NCBI GenBank assembly: GCA_903883645.1
Contig: CAISBR010000030.1
Location: 26,746 to 90,745 of the forward strand
Direction: 5' to 3'
From: an uncultured Myxococcales bacterium
GTDB taxonomy: Bacteria; Myxococcota_A; UBA9042
Length of the DNA stretch: 64,000 nucleotides
The notes under the pieces were generated by a model. It saw only the letters and a list, made by a program, of their open reading frames with translations. It searched no databases and was not told the origin of the DNA. Positions 8,260-17,152 of the stretch are shown here, piece by piece. The translations under genes were made by a program, and so were the position numbers. Within the stretch, counting starts at the first letter, position 1; every line of letters begins with the position of its first letter.

Positions 8260-9422
8260 TCGCACTGCCTGCCGACCTACGGGCCGAGCGCGAGGCCCTG
8301 CGCCACCTCGTGCTCGCTACCATGATGGCTTGGCCCCAGCAAGAGCCGGCGCCAGCGGCCATCGATGCGCTGCTGCTTCGGTTATTTCGTTTGCAGGCGC
8401 GCGCAATTGCGCCCTATGCCAAGCTGTGCGCGGCGCGCGGCGTTGTACCCGACGATGTCGCAGACATGACGGCAATCCCGCTAGTTCCGGCAGCCGCCTT
8501 TAAGTATGCCCCGTTTTCGTTGTCGGTTTCGGGTGATGCTGCGGTCCGCTTCGACACCAGTGGCACCAGCGATGGCCAGCCCGGCCGCATCGACCTGCCC
8601 GACACCGCCGCCTACGACCTGGCGCTGCAGCAGACCTTTGCGCATTTTGTGGTGCCCGATGCCGCCGCTCTGCACGCGGTGCGGCCGTTTCGCTGCCTGT
8701 CGCTCGTACCCCACAAGCAGGCGCGCCCCTACAGCTCGCTCGGCTACATGGTGCGGCGCCTAGCGCAGCGGTGGGACGACGGTAACGGCGGTCAATTCCT
8801 AGGCAACGGCGCGGACTTTAGCGATGGTCTAGATGTGGCGGGCGTGCTTGCGGCGTGCCAGCGTGCCAGTCGCGACGCAGTACCCGTGCTGATCTTTGCG
8901 ACCACTCTTGCCCTCGACACGCTGCTGCAGCGCTGGCCGGTGGGTACGCGGCTGCAGCTGCCCACTGGCTCGCGGCTGATGGACACGGGCGGGCCCAAGG
9001 GGCGGCGCCTCGAGGTATCGCGCGCGGAGCAGCATCAGCAACTGTCCGACATTTTTGGCTTAGATCCCCACCTGCTGGTCGGCGAGCTGGGCATGACTGA
9101 GCTGGCGTCGCAGCGCTACGAAGCCAATTTGCGTCGGCACTTTGGGTTGCAAGCCCCTGACTCAGATGGCTATCTTCCGCCGACCTGGCTGCGTGCGTCG
9201 ATTCGCGATGTGCGCACCGGTCAGCCCTGTGCTCCGGGCGAGACGGGCCTGGTCGCGCATCTCGACCTCGCCAACCTCGACACGTGCGCGTTTGTCTTGA
9301 CCGCGGACTTGGGCCACCTGGATGCGGCCGGCGGGCTGCACTTGCACGGGCGCCTGCCGGGCAGCGAGTGGCGCGGCTGTGGGCTTGACGCCGAAGAAAT
9401 TACTGGGGTTTTGCGCAGCTAA
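8256..9422 (+). CDS. LuxE-type acyl-protein synthetase / PaaK-like adenylating enzyme
   Basis: This 388-residue protein looks like the LuxE family of fatty-acid adenylating enzymes. It has a nucleotide-binding loop FDTSGTSDGQPGR near residue 100, the family motif LMDTGGPKGRRLEVSR, and ELGMTELASQRYE, followed by a C-terminal domain ending GRLPGSEWRGCGLDAEEI. In bioluminescence LuxE activates fatty acids as acyl-AMP and passes them to LuxC; here no LuxC reductase is present. Related proteins often serve in natural-product or lipid pathways. Translation is coupled to the upstream aminotransferase. It ends 6 bases before the convergent HAD gene. Confidence 0.8.
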   Translation: MIALPADLRAEREALRHLVLATMMAWPQQEPAPAAIDALLLRLFRLQARAIAPYAKLCAARGVVPDDVADMTAIPLVPAAAFKYAPFSLSVSGDAAVRFDTSGTSDGQPGRIDLPDTAAYDLALQQTFAHFVVPDAAALHAVRPFRCLSLVPHKQARPYSSLGYMVRRLAQRWDDGNGGQFLGNGADFSDGLDVAGVLAACQRASRDAVPVLIFATTLALDTLLQRWPVGTRLQLPTGSRLMDTGGPKGRRLEVSRAEQHQQLSDIFGLDPHLLVGELGMTELASQRYEANLRRHFGLQAPDSDGYLPPTWLRASIRDVRTGQPCAPGETGLVAHLDLANLDTCAFVLTADLGHLDAAGGLHLHGRLPGSEWRGCGLDAEEITGVLRS

Positions 9423-9428
9423 CTCGCG

Positions 9429-10391
9429 CTAGATCCGGCTGCGGATACGCGACAGGTGCTGCGTCCGCTCGACCGCCCGACCAAATTCGTCGCGCAGGTT
9501 GGCGCGGTGCTCGGCCGCAAAGGCCTCGATATACGAGTCGTATTCGCCCTTGCCGCCAAAGACATACTGCTCGACCAAGGCGCCATCTTCGCGCTCGACC
9601 AGCGCCGCCGACCGCACGCCTGCGACCTGCCGCACGGCCGGCAACATCTCTTCGATCAGCCACTTGGCCAGCTTGGTGCGCGTGTCGGCCTCGGGGTGGC
9701 GATTCTCGACTTCGTACAGCAGCGGCCCCTGCTTGGCCTCGACCAGCAGCGCCACCAGCTCGTCTAGGCTGCCGACCTGCATGTCAACATTGGCGCGTTC
9801 TTCGCCGCCTGGGCGCCGCAACAAGCACGTTTTCAAGCCCTTGCCCCGCGCTGGCACCAGGTCCGTCCTTGGCGAGGCCGACACGTGCAGCCAGGTGTCG
9901 CGCGTCACCGCGGCCCGCATCACGCCCATGCGCACAATCGCATCCCAGGCCCGCTCGGTGGGCTTGTACGCGCGGATTTCCTGACTAGTAATCGACACAT
10001 CGGGCACAACACGCAGCGCAGTGACCACATCGACCTGGTGCTGGGCGTCGCAGTTGCCCACCAGCCCCACTTTCACAATCTCGCGCAGGTTGTGCATGGC
10101 GCGCGGGCTGTCGGCATAGGGCGCAGTTCGGCCCAAGTCCTCGGCAAAGACGCCCACAATCGCCGGCCGCAGCCCGGGCTTTAGCTTGCCGATCGCACCC
10201 TTCAGAATATCGGTATAGCGCACCCACGACTCGCGATCGGTTTGCTCTCGCACCAAGTCTTCAAAATCACTAACTTCTTGCTTGCCGCGAATCTCGACCT
10301 TGTCGAGCGCAGACTGCATGTCGAGCAGCGTGCCGAACACGTCGAAGGTGACGAGCTGGATATCAGCCAACCAAGCGGGCGCATTGCTCAT
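9429..10391 (-). CDS. HAD-family hydrolase with C-terminal DUF4286-like domain
   Basis: The N-terminal two thirds (about residues 10-215) are a haloacid-dehalogenase-like phosphatase: nucleophile motif VTFDVFGTLLD near the start, a GLVGNCD motif II, and the lysine motif SQEIRAYKPTERAWD. The last 100 residues (LLYEVENRHPEADTRTKLAKW onward) resemble the small ferredoxin-like DUF4286 domain. The start at 10391 gives a normal HAD N-terminus; a longer start would add about 70 non-conserved residues. No strong ribosome site is visible. The substrate is unknown. The next gene on this strand ends 65 bases upstream. Confidence 0.78.
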   Translation of the reverse strand: MSNAPAWLADIQLVTFDVFGTLLDMQSALDKVEIRGKQEVSDFEDLVREQTDRESWVRYTDILKGAIGKLKPGLRPAIVGVFAEDLGRTAPYADSPRAMHNLREIVKVGLVGNCDAQHQVDVVTALRVVPDVSITSQEIRAYKPTERAWDAIVRMGVMRAAVTRDTWLHVSASPRTDLVPARGKGLKTCLLRRPGGEERANVDMQVGSLDELVALLVEAKQGPLLYEVENRHPEADTRTKLAKWLIEEMLPAVRQVAGVRSAALVEREDGALVEQYVFGGKGEYDSYIEAFAAEHRANLRDEFGRAVERTQHLSRIRSRI

Positions 10392-10456
10392 GGGTTTCAC
10401 GTGATGCCGCAAGGGTGCGGGGGCGCGCCCATCATGCCGCAACCGGCGCCGCGGGT

Positions 10457-13400
10457 CTATGGTATGCCGTTGCTCACCTTGATCGCGTAGTCGTTGCAAA
10501 TCGGCGCTGCGCTGCCCAAGCGGTACACTTTGATCCAGAAGGTCGCGGTGTTGTCGCTGCAGACGTTCATGCCCGGTGCCCCTGGGGTGCTGGTGCACTT
10601 GCACTCGCCGCCCTTTTCGGGGTTGGGCGATGCCGTAACGTCGCCTACAAACACGGGGTTGCTGACGCCCGGGCCGCTAGGCTTGGCGCCGTAGTAGTTG
10701 GTGGCCCAGTTGTGGTCGGTCACGCTGCTGCACAAAATGGCCGTCGGGGTGCCGCGGTACACATCGAACACGAACTTGCTGCCGGGGTTGGTGATGAGCA
10801 GCACCCGCTCGTTGAACGCGTCGCAACCGCCGCCCGAGTCAGGCGAGTCGACGGCGGTGAATTTGTACCAGTCGGCCGCTTCGCCCACTACCAAGTTGCC
10901 CGTGGCCGTCATACTCACGCCGCTGTCGGGGATGCTGCCCAAGTCGACGGCCTTGTCCGACGTATTGTTCGCTGGGTAGTTCGAGTCCGCCTTGCACTCG
11001 CAGCCCGTGGCCGCGTTGCCGTCTACGTTCGAGTAGTTGGCGTTGCAGGTCAAGACGCACTGGCCCGCCGCACAGGCCTGGCTGGCGTTGTTCACGACCG
11101 GGCACAGTTGCGTCGCCGCCGCATTGTCGATGGGGCCGTCGCAGTTGTCGTCGACGCCGTTGCAAACTTCGCTTGCGCTGGGATTGACCAGCACCTTGTT
11201 GTCGTCGCAGTCGCCCGCCTTGGTCGCGGTGTACTTGCCGTTCGGCGCGCACATGACCACGCCGATGCCAAAGCCGTAGCCGTCGCCGTCGTTGTCTTGG
11301 TAGTACGTGTTCGCGCCCACCGCGTCGGTGTCGGTTACGCCGTTGCAGTTGTCGTCGGCCCCGTTGCAGACCTCGGCCATACCCGGGTTGATGGTGGCGT
11401 TGGCGTCGTTGCAGTCGCCGTTCTTGGTGGTGTCGTACGCGCCAATGCCGGCGCACAGGCACTTGGTGTCCGCCGTCACGCCGTACATGTCGCCATCGGC
11501 ATCGGCATAGTAGGCCTTGCAACCCGTTGCGCCCTCGTTGTCGGGGATGGTGTCGCAGTTGGTATCTTTGCCGTCGCATACCTCTTTGGCGCTGGGATAG
11601 GTGGTCTCGTCGCCGTCGTTGCAGTCGCCGCCCTGGATGGCCGAGTACGGGAAGTTGGGCTTGCACATGCACAGCGGCGGTGCCTTGGCCGCGCCCCAGC
11701 CGTCGCCATCGAGGTCGATGAAGTAGTTGAGGCACGAGTCGGCGTTGTTCTCGTCGGTCTGACCGTTGCAGTTGTCGTCGATACCGGGGGTCAAGCAGCT
11801 TTCGGTGCCTTGCGGGTGCACGTTCTTGTTCGTGTCGTCGCAGTCATCGACCTTCACGGCGGTGTAGTTGCCGGCCGGCGCGCACAGGCACTTCGATGTG
11901 GCCTTCAGGCCCCACTGGTCGCCGTCCGCATCCAGGTAGTACGTCAAGCACGCGGCAGCGTTTTCTTCGTCGGTGGTGCCGTCGCAGTTGTCGTCGACGC
12001 CGTTGCATTTCTCGACCGCGCCGGGGTGGATGTCTTTGTTGGTGTCGTCGCAGTCGTCGCCCGCCGAAGCGGTGTACGGCGCGCTCTTTTGGCACATGCA
12101 CGCGGTCTGGTTGGGGCTACCGGCGCCATCCATGTCGATGTCGGCATACAGCAGCGTGCAGCCAGTGGCGCCCACTTCGTCGGCCACAAAGTTGCAGTTG
12201 TCGTCGATGCCGTTGCAGGTCTCGACCGCGGTGGGGTGTACGCCGGGCTTGGTGTCCTCGCAGTCACCGCTGACGGTGGCGGTGTATTTGCCGCTGGCCG
12301 CGCACAGGCACTTGAAGTCGTTGCTGTCGCCGTAGGTGTCGCCGTCGACATCGGCATAGAAGGTGGTGCAGCCGGTGGCGTCTTGCTCGTCGGTCAAACC
12401 GTTGCAATTGTTGTCGATACCGCTGTCGCAAACTTCGGGCACGCTCGGGTTGTAGGCCGCCTTGCTGTCGTCGCAGTCGCCGCCCTTGGGGTTGCTATAG
12501 TCGCCGGCCGCTTGGCACAAGCACTTGCCCGCGCCGGTGCCAAAGCCGTCGAGGTCGCCGTCGACGTAGAACTGGGTGCAACCCGTGGCATTCTCGTCGG
12601 TGTCGGTGGCGCCGTTGCAGTTGTCGTCTTTGCCGTTCGCGCAGACCTCTTTGGTGGCCGGCGAGACGGCGGCATCGCCATCGGCGCAGTCGCCATCTTG
12701 GGCCGCGGTAAACGAATTCGCCGGGCCACACAGGCACTTCGAGCTGCTGGTGCCCCAGTTATCCTTGTCGCCGTCGAAGTAGAACTTAGTGCAACCTTTG
12801 GCATTTTCTTCGGTATCGGTCATGCCGTTGCAGTCGTCGTCTAGGTTGTTGCCGCAGACCTCGGTTGCGCCGGGGTGGACATCGGGCAAGGTGTCTTCGC
12901 AATCGCCGCCGCCGCTCGGGCAAACCGCAGGCTTGCCAATCACTTCCATGCCCACGTGGCAGTAGCCGTCGCCGTCGTCGTCGCAGTCTTCGTCGGTCTT
13001 GCCGTCGCAGTCATTGTCGATGTTGTCGCATTTTTCGGTGGCAAACGGTCCGACCAGCGGGTTGGTGTCGTCGCAATCGGTCGAAGTGGCCGACACATAT
13101 GGCGCAACTTTGTCGCAAAGGCACTGCGAACTGCCGCCTTTGTCGCTGGCCCCGCCAAATCCGTCGCCGTCGCCGTCGACCCAGTAGACCTTGCAGCCGC
13201 TAGCGTTGGCCTCGTCGGTCTTGCCGTCGCAGTTGTCGTCTTTGCCATTGCACGACTCGGCGGCGGGGGTGGCGGCGTTGCAAGCGCTCAGGCCGCTGGT
13301 GCTGCAGGTGCGGGTGCCGTCGCAAGCTCCAAAGGAATTGCTCACCGTGCACGTGCCCGACAGGCCGCCCTCGCTGGCTTTTTTCGAGCACGCACAGGTC

Positions 13401-14098
13401 GCATCGTCTTTGACGCACTGCTTGCCTGAGCCCTTGACGCCCTTGCTGTCTTTGCAGGTGTAGCCGGGCGAGCAGGTGCCTGAGTCCGAGCAGTCCGAGC
13501 CGCAGAAATTGCCCACGCCGGGGTACTGCACGCATAGCGCCGAGTCGCCCGCAGAGGCGCAACCTTGGTCGCTGCTGCACGGGTCGCACAGGTGCAAAGC
13601 CTTGGGCAAGCAAGCAAAAACCGGATCGACGTCGCCGAGCTGGCCGCACTTCCAGCCCGATGGGCAGCAATCGGTGCACTTGACGCTGCAGGTCTTGCCC
13701 GCCGGCGCTTCGACGCACAGGGCGGAGTCGCAGTCCGCGGGGCTGCTACACGGCGAGCCAGGCTGACCGGCGAGCGGTTGTGCACCAAACTCGCAGACTT
13801 TGCCGGTAACGTCGCTTTGCGGGACGTCGTTGCCGCCGCTGCCGTCGCCAACCAGCGTCTCGCCAGGGGCATCGAGTCCAGCGCTGTCGCCGCCGCTGCT
13901 GAAGATGTCGCTGATGCTGGTACTGTCGCCCGTGCCCGTTTGGGTGGTGCTGCCACTCGGGGTGCCGGTGCCGCCGCAGCTCACCACAATCAGGAGCAGG
14001 CCCGCAGCGACCAGTGCGCGCAGTTGGCGATTGCTCCAGCTGTGGCTCAACAGCAAAGCGCTAGACATTATAGAGATATTTGTTTTCGGCGTGGACAC
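10457..14098 (-). CDS. large lipoprotein with eleven MopE-type metal-binding repeats and a PPC-like C-terminal domain
   Basis: The product is about 1213 residues. A GTG at 14098 is chosen because GAGGAGG lies 7 bases upstream; the ATG at 14068 has no ribosome site. The signal peptide ends IVVSC at Cys41, so this is a lipoprotein. A Cys-rich N-terminal domain is followed by eleven units with the core E-x-C-N-G-x-D-D-N-C-(N/D)-G-x-T-D-E (PF11617-type), separated by (V/I)DGDGDGFG-type calcium-like loops and CLC pairs. The last 180 residues, from ADWYKF onward, look like a pre-peptidase C-terminal (PPC) beta-sandwich. Such proteins bind metal or calcium at the surface; no enzyme is seen. The N-terminal domain matches the lipoprotein at 1545-4076. 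Confidence 0.88.
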   Translation of the reverse strand: MSTPKTNISIMSSALLLSHSWSNRQLRALVAAGLLLIVVSCGGTGTPSGSTTQTGTGDSTSISDIFSSGGDSAGLDAPGETLVGDGSGGNDVPQSDVTGKVCEFGAQPLAGQPGSPCSSPADCDSALCVEAPAGKTCSVKCTDCCPSGWKCGQLGDVDPVFACLPKALHLCDPCSSDQGCASAGDSALCVQYPGVGNFCGSDCSDSGTCSPGYTCKDSKGVKGSGKQCVKDDATCACSKKASEGGLSGTCTVSNSFGACDGTRTCSTSGLSACNAATPAAESCNGKDDNCDGKTDEANASGCKVYWVDGDGDGFGGASDKGGSSQCLCDKVAPYVSATSTDCDDTNPLVGPFATEKCDNIDNDCDGKTDEDCDDDGDGYCHVGMEVIGKPAVCPSGGGDCEDTLPDVHPGATEVCGNNLDDDCNGMTDTEENAKGCTKFYFDGDKDNWGTSSSKCLCGPANSFTAAQDGDCADGDAAVSPATKEVCANGKDDNCNGATDTDENATGCTQFYVDGDLDGFGTGAGKCLCQAAGDYSNPKGGDCDDSKAAYNPSVPEVCDSGIDNNCNGLTDEQDATGCTTFYADVDGDTYGDSNDFKCLCAASGKYTATVSGDCEDTKPGVHPTAVETCNGIDDNCNFVADEVGATGCTLLYADIDMDGAGSPNQTACMCQKSAPYTASAGDDCDDTNKDIHPGAVEKCNGVDDNCDGTTDEENAAACLTYYLDADGDQWGLKATSKCLCAPAGNYTAVKVDDCDDTNKNVHPQGTESCLTPGIDDNCNGQTDENNADSCLNYFIDLDGDGWGAAKAPPLCMCKPNFPYSAIQGGDCNDGDETTYPSAKEVCDGKDTNCDTIPDNEGATGCKAYYADADGDMYGVTADTKCLCAGIGAYDTTKNGDCNDANATINPGMAEVCNGADDNCNGVTDTDAVGANTYYQDNDGDGYGFGIGVVMCAPNGKYTATKAGDCDDNKVLVNPSASEVCNGVDDNCDGPIDNAAATQLCPVVNNASQACAAGQCVLTCNANYSNVDGNAATGCECKADSNYPANNTSDKAVDLGSIPDSGVSMTATGNLVVGEAADWYKFTAVDSPDSGGGCDAFNERVLLITNPGSKFVFDVYRGTPTAILCSSVTDHNWATNYYGAKPSGPGVSNPVFVGDVTASPNPEKGGECKCTSTPGAPGMNVCSDNTATFWIKVYRLGSAAPICNDYAIKVSNGIP
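11118..13262 (-). repeat. eleven MopE-type Cys-Asp-rich coding repeats
   Basis: Eleven imperfect units of roughly 180-200 bases. Each encodes a (E)-x-C-N-G-x-D-D-N-C-D/N-G-x-T-D core followed by a (Y/F)-x-D-x-D-x-D segment, a CLC or CMC pair and a D-C-D-D segment. Copies are highly diverged at the DNA level but keep the cysteine and aspartate pattern, as expected for protein selection rather than a DNA repeat. The antisense strand is nearly free of stops as a side effect. Confidence 0.8.
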
Positions 14099-14395
14099 GG
14101 ACCGGCCTCCTCGCAGACTTGGCAACCCAAACCGAACGGCTCTCGTGCGACCTTCGCTAGCCGGCATGGCGCGGCGAGTTGATCGCACCCGCCAACTGTA
14201 ACAAAAATGCCATGTCCTTTCCTAGTGGGTATGTGCGTTTTGGCGACTCCTGGTGGCCCTGCGCGCGGTGCGGCGTTGCGGCGCTGTGGCGATTGCCCTA
14301 GCATGACGGCGACCGGTCGTTTGCTTGCCGAGACTCGCTTTGATCTTGAAGATGTACACCCTATTGCCGCCTCTTCGGCAAGCTAGGCCCATGCC
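14099..14395. other. intergenic region between divergent genes, no gene seen
   Basis: About 297 bases separate the MopE-repeat lipoprotein (minus) from the reductase (plus). It should hold two divergent promoters, but I cannot assign -35 and -10 boxes with confidence. No tRNA-like, riboswitch-like or strong hairpin structure was recognised by eye. Confidence 0.4.
14106..14112 (-). promoter_or_regulatory. strong Shine-Dalgarno deciding a GTG start
   Basis: On the minus strand GAGGAGG lies 7 bases before GTG 14096-14098. This favours the GTG start over the ATG ten codons further on, which has no ribosome site. The start also gives a plausible lipoprotein signal peptide. Confidence 0.65.
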
Positions 14396-15238
14396 ATGAG
14401 CGATGCGCTGCCCCCCTTTACCACCGCCGCGCCATTGGCGGCCCGCGTGCTGACCCGGACGCAGCTAGTGCCCGATAGCGGTGCCGGCGAAGTGTGTGAG
14501 CTAGAAATTACCTGGGTCGATGCTGGGTTGCAGTGGACCCCAGGTCAGTCCATCGGCGTTGTGCCGCCGGGGTTAAATGCGCGGGGGCGCCCCAATGTGC
14601 CGCGCCTGTACTCGCTCGCGAGTGCGTGGCAGCCGGGTACGAACCGTCTGACGCTGCTGGTGCGGCGTTCGCTGGCGCTCGACCCGCAGACGGGGCAAGT
14701 GCACCGCGGTCTGTGCTCGAGCTACCTGTGCGATGCCCAGCCGGGTGATGTGCTGCGGCTTACGGGGCCGGTGGGCCATGTGCTCGACTTGCCGGCCGAC
14801 CCCAAGGCGGCGTGGATCCTGTTGGCGACGGGGACGGGGATTGCGCCGTTTCGCGGCTTTTTGCAGCACTGGCAACAGCTTGAGCCCTGTGCGCGCCCGC
14901 CGGTCTGGCTGGTGCACAGCGCCCGCACGCAGGCGGAGCTGGCCTGGCACGCTGAGTTCAACCACCTAGTCGAGCGCCACCCTCAGCTGATCTACCAAGT
15001 GCTGCGTTCGCGCGAGGATGCGCCCATTGCGGGGCGGCGGCCGCACCTCGACAGCGTGCTGCGCGCCCATCGCGACCGGCTGACGGAGTGGCTGGGCGAG
15101 CGGCGGGCGGTGGTGTACTGCTGTGGCGTGCGCGGCATGGTGCAGGGTGTCGAAGAGGTGTTGGCGGCGGCGCTGGGGCGCAGCGATGCGGGCGCCTGGC
15201 TCGAGGGGCAGCAGCGCTTACGCATCGAAGTTTACTAA
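14396..15238 (+). CDS. ferredoxin-NADP(+) reductase, plant-type fold
   Basis: The 280-residue flavoprotein moves electrons between NADPH and ferredoxin or flavodoxin. The FAD domain shows PRLYSLAS (R-x-Y-S motif) and GLCSSYL. The NADP domain shows LLATGTGIAPFRGF, then YCCGVRGMVQGVEEVL near the end. The last residue is tyrosine (RIEVY), the aromatic end typical of plant-type FNR that stacks on the flavin. The ATG at 14396 is used because an upstream ATG at 14391 is followed at once by a stop. It is convergent with the MFS transporter gene. Confidence 0.85.
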   Translation: MSDALPPFTTAAPLAARVLTRTQLVPDSGAGEVCELEITWVDAGLQWTPGQSIGVVPPGLNARGRPNVPRLYSLASAWQPGTNRLTLLVRRSLALDPQTGQVHRGLCSSYLCDAQPGDVLRLTGPVGHVLDLPADPKAAWILLATGTGIAPFRGFLQHWQQLEPCARPPVWLVHSARTQAELAWHAEFNHLVERHPQLIYQVLRSREDAPIAGRRPHLDSVLRAHRDRLTEWLGERRAVVYCCGVRGMVQGVEEVLAAALGRSDAGAWLEGQQRLRIEVY

Positions 15239-15248
15239 ATACAAAGCC

Positions 15249-16466
15249 TTAGCTTGCGATGCGGGCCGGTCGCACGCGCTGCTCAAGGTGCCACATCAGC
15301 GGCGGAAGCAGCAGGGTCAGACCGATCGACAGGGCTGCCAAGCGGTCCATGCCGCCCAAGCGGTGCCCCGGCAGCTCAAACAGCAGCTGCGACGAAGCGA
15401 ACGCCCCCAGCGACGCCGCCAAGTGCTGCACGGCCGATTGCAGCGACAAGAACGCGGCGCGCTCGTTGGGGCCGGGCACAAGCGTCATCAGCGTCTGCGA
15501 GGCGACGTTGCGAAAGGCCATGGCCAAGAAGAAGCCTAGAAAGATCGCCTCGACCGGGAGCAACGGCTTTTCGACCCAGTAGCCGGCCGCCACCACCGCA
15601 GCCAATGCCGCCGCGCCTGCAGTACCCACGGCAAACGAGCCGATGCGGTCGACGAGCCGGCCGGCATAACGGGTGGCAAAAAAACTAAGGATGCCGCCAA
15701 AGAGATAGAGCGTGCCCAAGCGTTCGCGCGGAAAGCTCAGATTCAGCTGCAAATAGCTAGCAATATTAGGGATCATGCAGAATCCCGCGGCCATCAGCAC
15801 CGTGGTCGTCGCCGCGGCGAGCTGCACGCGACGGTTGCCAAGCAGCGTCCGCAGGCTGGTCGGCGCGTGATCGCGGTGCATGTGTCCGGTCATGCGCGGC
15901 AAAAGGAACCACGCCGCCACCGCGATGGCCCCGGCCAGGCCTGCCACCGCAAAGAACGGCGTGCGCCATCCGCCACGGCGCGCCAGCTCGAGCCCGGCCG
16001 GCACGCCCAGGACTGAAGCCGCTGAAAATGCACCCATAACTGCGCCCATCGCCTTGCCGCGGCGTGCGGGCGGCACTACGTCGGCGATGATCGACATGGC
16101 GGTCGAAGTGGCAGGGCCGCCAAAGAAACCGGCAAGAATGCGTGCGAAAATAAGCCCTTCAAGGCTGTTGACCAGGCCGCCTAGGGCGGTGCCGGCCATC
16201 ATGCCAAGCGTTGAAAGCACGAGCACGGTGCGGCGGTCCCAGCGCTCGAGCCAGAGCGAGCCCACCAAGCCAGCCACTGCCGCAGAGGCCGTATAGGCGC
16301 CGCCGATGTAGCCCAAGTGCGCGGTCGAGATGCCGAGCTCGCGGGCAAAGTCGGGGCCCAGCGGCATCACCATCATAAAATCAAGGATATTGGCGAATTG
16401 CACGGCGCCGATCACAAAGATCAGCGACCGCTCGGTCAAGCGGCCAAGGGGGGCAGCAGAAGGCAT
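15249..16466 (-). CDS. MFS transporter (drug/metabolite efflux type)
   Basis: About 405 residues with some twelve hydrophobic segments. The first helix (SLIFVIGAVQFANILDFMMVMPLGPDF) carries the D-F-M-M motif typical of DHA1-type antiporters, and the A-like loop LERWDRRTVLVLS comes after helix 2. RARGKAMG-type loop (PPARRGKAMGAVMG) lies between helices 4 and 5. The ATG at 16466 gives the family N-terminus. It lies 174 bases downstream of the ArsR-type regulator on the same strand, so substrate may be the inducer sensed by that regulator. No specific substrate can be named. Confidence 0.85.
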   Translation of the reverse strand: MPSAAPLGRLTERSLIFVIGAVQFANILDFMMVMPLGPDFARELGISTAHLGYIGGAYTASAAVAGLVGSLWLERWDRRTVLVLSTLGMMAGTALGGLVNSLEGLIFARILAGFFGGPATSTAMSIIADVVPPARRGKAMGAVMGAFSAASVLGVPAGLELARRGGWRTPFFAVAGLAGAIAVAAWFLLPRMTGHMHRDHAPTSLRTLLGNRRVQLAAATTTVLMAAGFCMIPNIASYLQLNLSFPRERLGTLYLFGGILSFFATRYAGRLVDRIGSFAVGTAGAAALAAVVAAGYWVEKPLLPVEAIFLGFFLAMAFRNVASQTLMTLVPGPNERAAFLSLQSAVQHLAASLGAFASSQLLFELPGHRLGGMDRLAALSIGLTLLLPPLMWHLEQRVRPARIAS

Positions 16467-16640
16467 GGTGTTGCCGTACCGAGATAGCGCGGTACCAAAG
16501 GCAGGCGGGCAACCTGACGGGGAACGCGGGCGCACGCCAACCCGACCGGCGGCCCGGCCTATAGGGTAGCGCCGCCGCCGCGAACCTCAAGGGCACAGGC
16601 GCAATGCGGGCAGATTCAGCGGCAATACTGGCGACGGCGC

Positions 16641-16946
16641 CTAGCTGGCCAGACCGGCAACGACGCTCGCGCACAGGTCGAACACCGAGCGATCGATCAC
16701 CGAGTAGAAGGCGGTGTTCTTTTGCTGGCGGCGCTGCACGAGCTTGGCCTGCAGCAAGACTTTTAGGTGCTTGCTCACGTTGGGCTGGGTGGTGCCCAGC
16801 TGATTGGCCAAGTCGGTCACGCTGCACTCGCCGCCAAACAAGCGGTAGAGCAGGCGCAAGCGCAAGGGCTCGCCCAGAATGCGGAAGCGCAGAGCGATCT
16901 CAGACAAATTGGCATCGGTCAGACCGGGCCGAAGGTTGGCGTGCAT
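16641..16946 (-). CDS. ArsR/SmtB-family winged-helix repressor
   Basis: About 101 residues, normal for the family. The winged helix shows LGEPLRLRLLYRLFGGECSV, then the recognition helix LGTTQPNVSKHLKVLLQAKLVQ and the wing RRQQKNTAFYSVID. Metal-binding ArsR proteins carry an ELCVC motif in the recognition helix; here the equivalent shows ECSV only, so a metal cannot be inferred. The ATG at 16946 has a GAGGA ribosome site with good spacing and beats the ATG at 16982. It probably regulates itself and the MFS gene downstream. A palindrome sits in its likely promoter. Confidence 0.87.
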   Translation of the reverse strand: MHANLRPGLTDANLSEIALRFRILGEPLRLRLLYRLFGGECSVTDLANQLGTTQPNVSKHLKVLLQAKLVQRRQQKNTAFYSVIDRSVFDLCASVVAGLAS

Positions 16947-17033
16947 GATGGTTTCCTCTTCAGTCGGCTTGGGATTATGCATACGGAGCGCCCTGAGTTC
17001 ATGGAGCTTGCGTGCTGGCCGTTCCGAAGAGAT

Positions 17034-17061
17034 ATCTTAGAGTACTCTCATAGAAAACCAA
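17034..17061 (-). promoter_or_regulatory. putative promoter and operator of the arsR-like gene
   Basis: On the minus strand TTGGTT (17056-17061) and TAAGAT (17034-17039) are 16 bases apart and could be -35 and -10 boxes. The perfect palindrome AGAGTACTCT (17039-17048) lies in the spacer and touches the -10 box; a second palindrome AGATATCT (17030-17037) overlaps the -10. Both are well placed for repressor binding. The likely start of transcription is about 80 bases before the start codon. Box matches are only moderate. Confidence 0.4.
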
Positions 17062-17152
17062 AATTGCTATAGTGCCTGGAATTGAACGAAAATCGACGCG
17101 AGCGCTGCCGGCCACCCCGCGCAGATCCGCTCGAGTTGGGCGAAATTGCCGC

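Noticed and set aside
10415..12844. 809-codon open frame on the plus strand opposite the MopE repeats
   Set aside because: It is Ala/Val-rich without any domain, has no ribosome site or signal, and arises because the repeated Cys-Asp codons give few stops on the opposite strand. The minus-strand frame has a signal peptide, strong ribosome site and known repeats.
11118..13262. Regular spacing that could suggest a CRISPR array
   Set aside because: Units are about 180-200 bases, strongly diverged in DNA and in frame as protein repeats; no fixed direct repeat with spacers exists.
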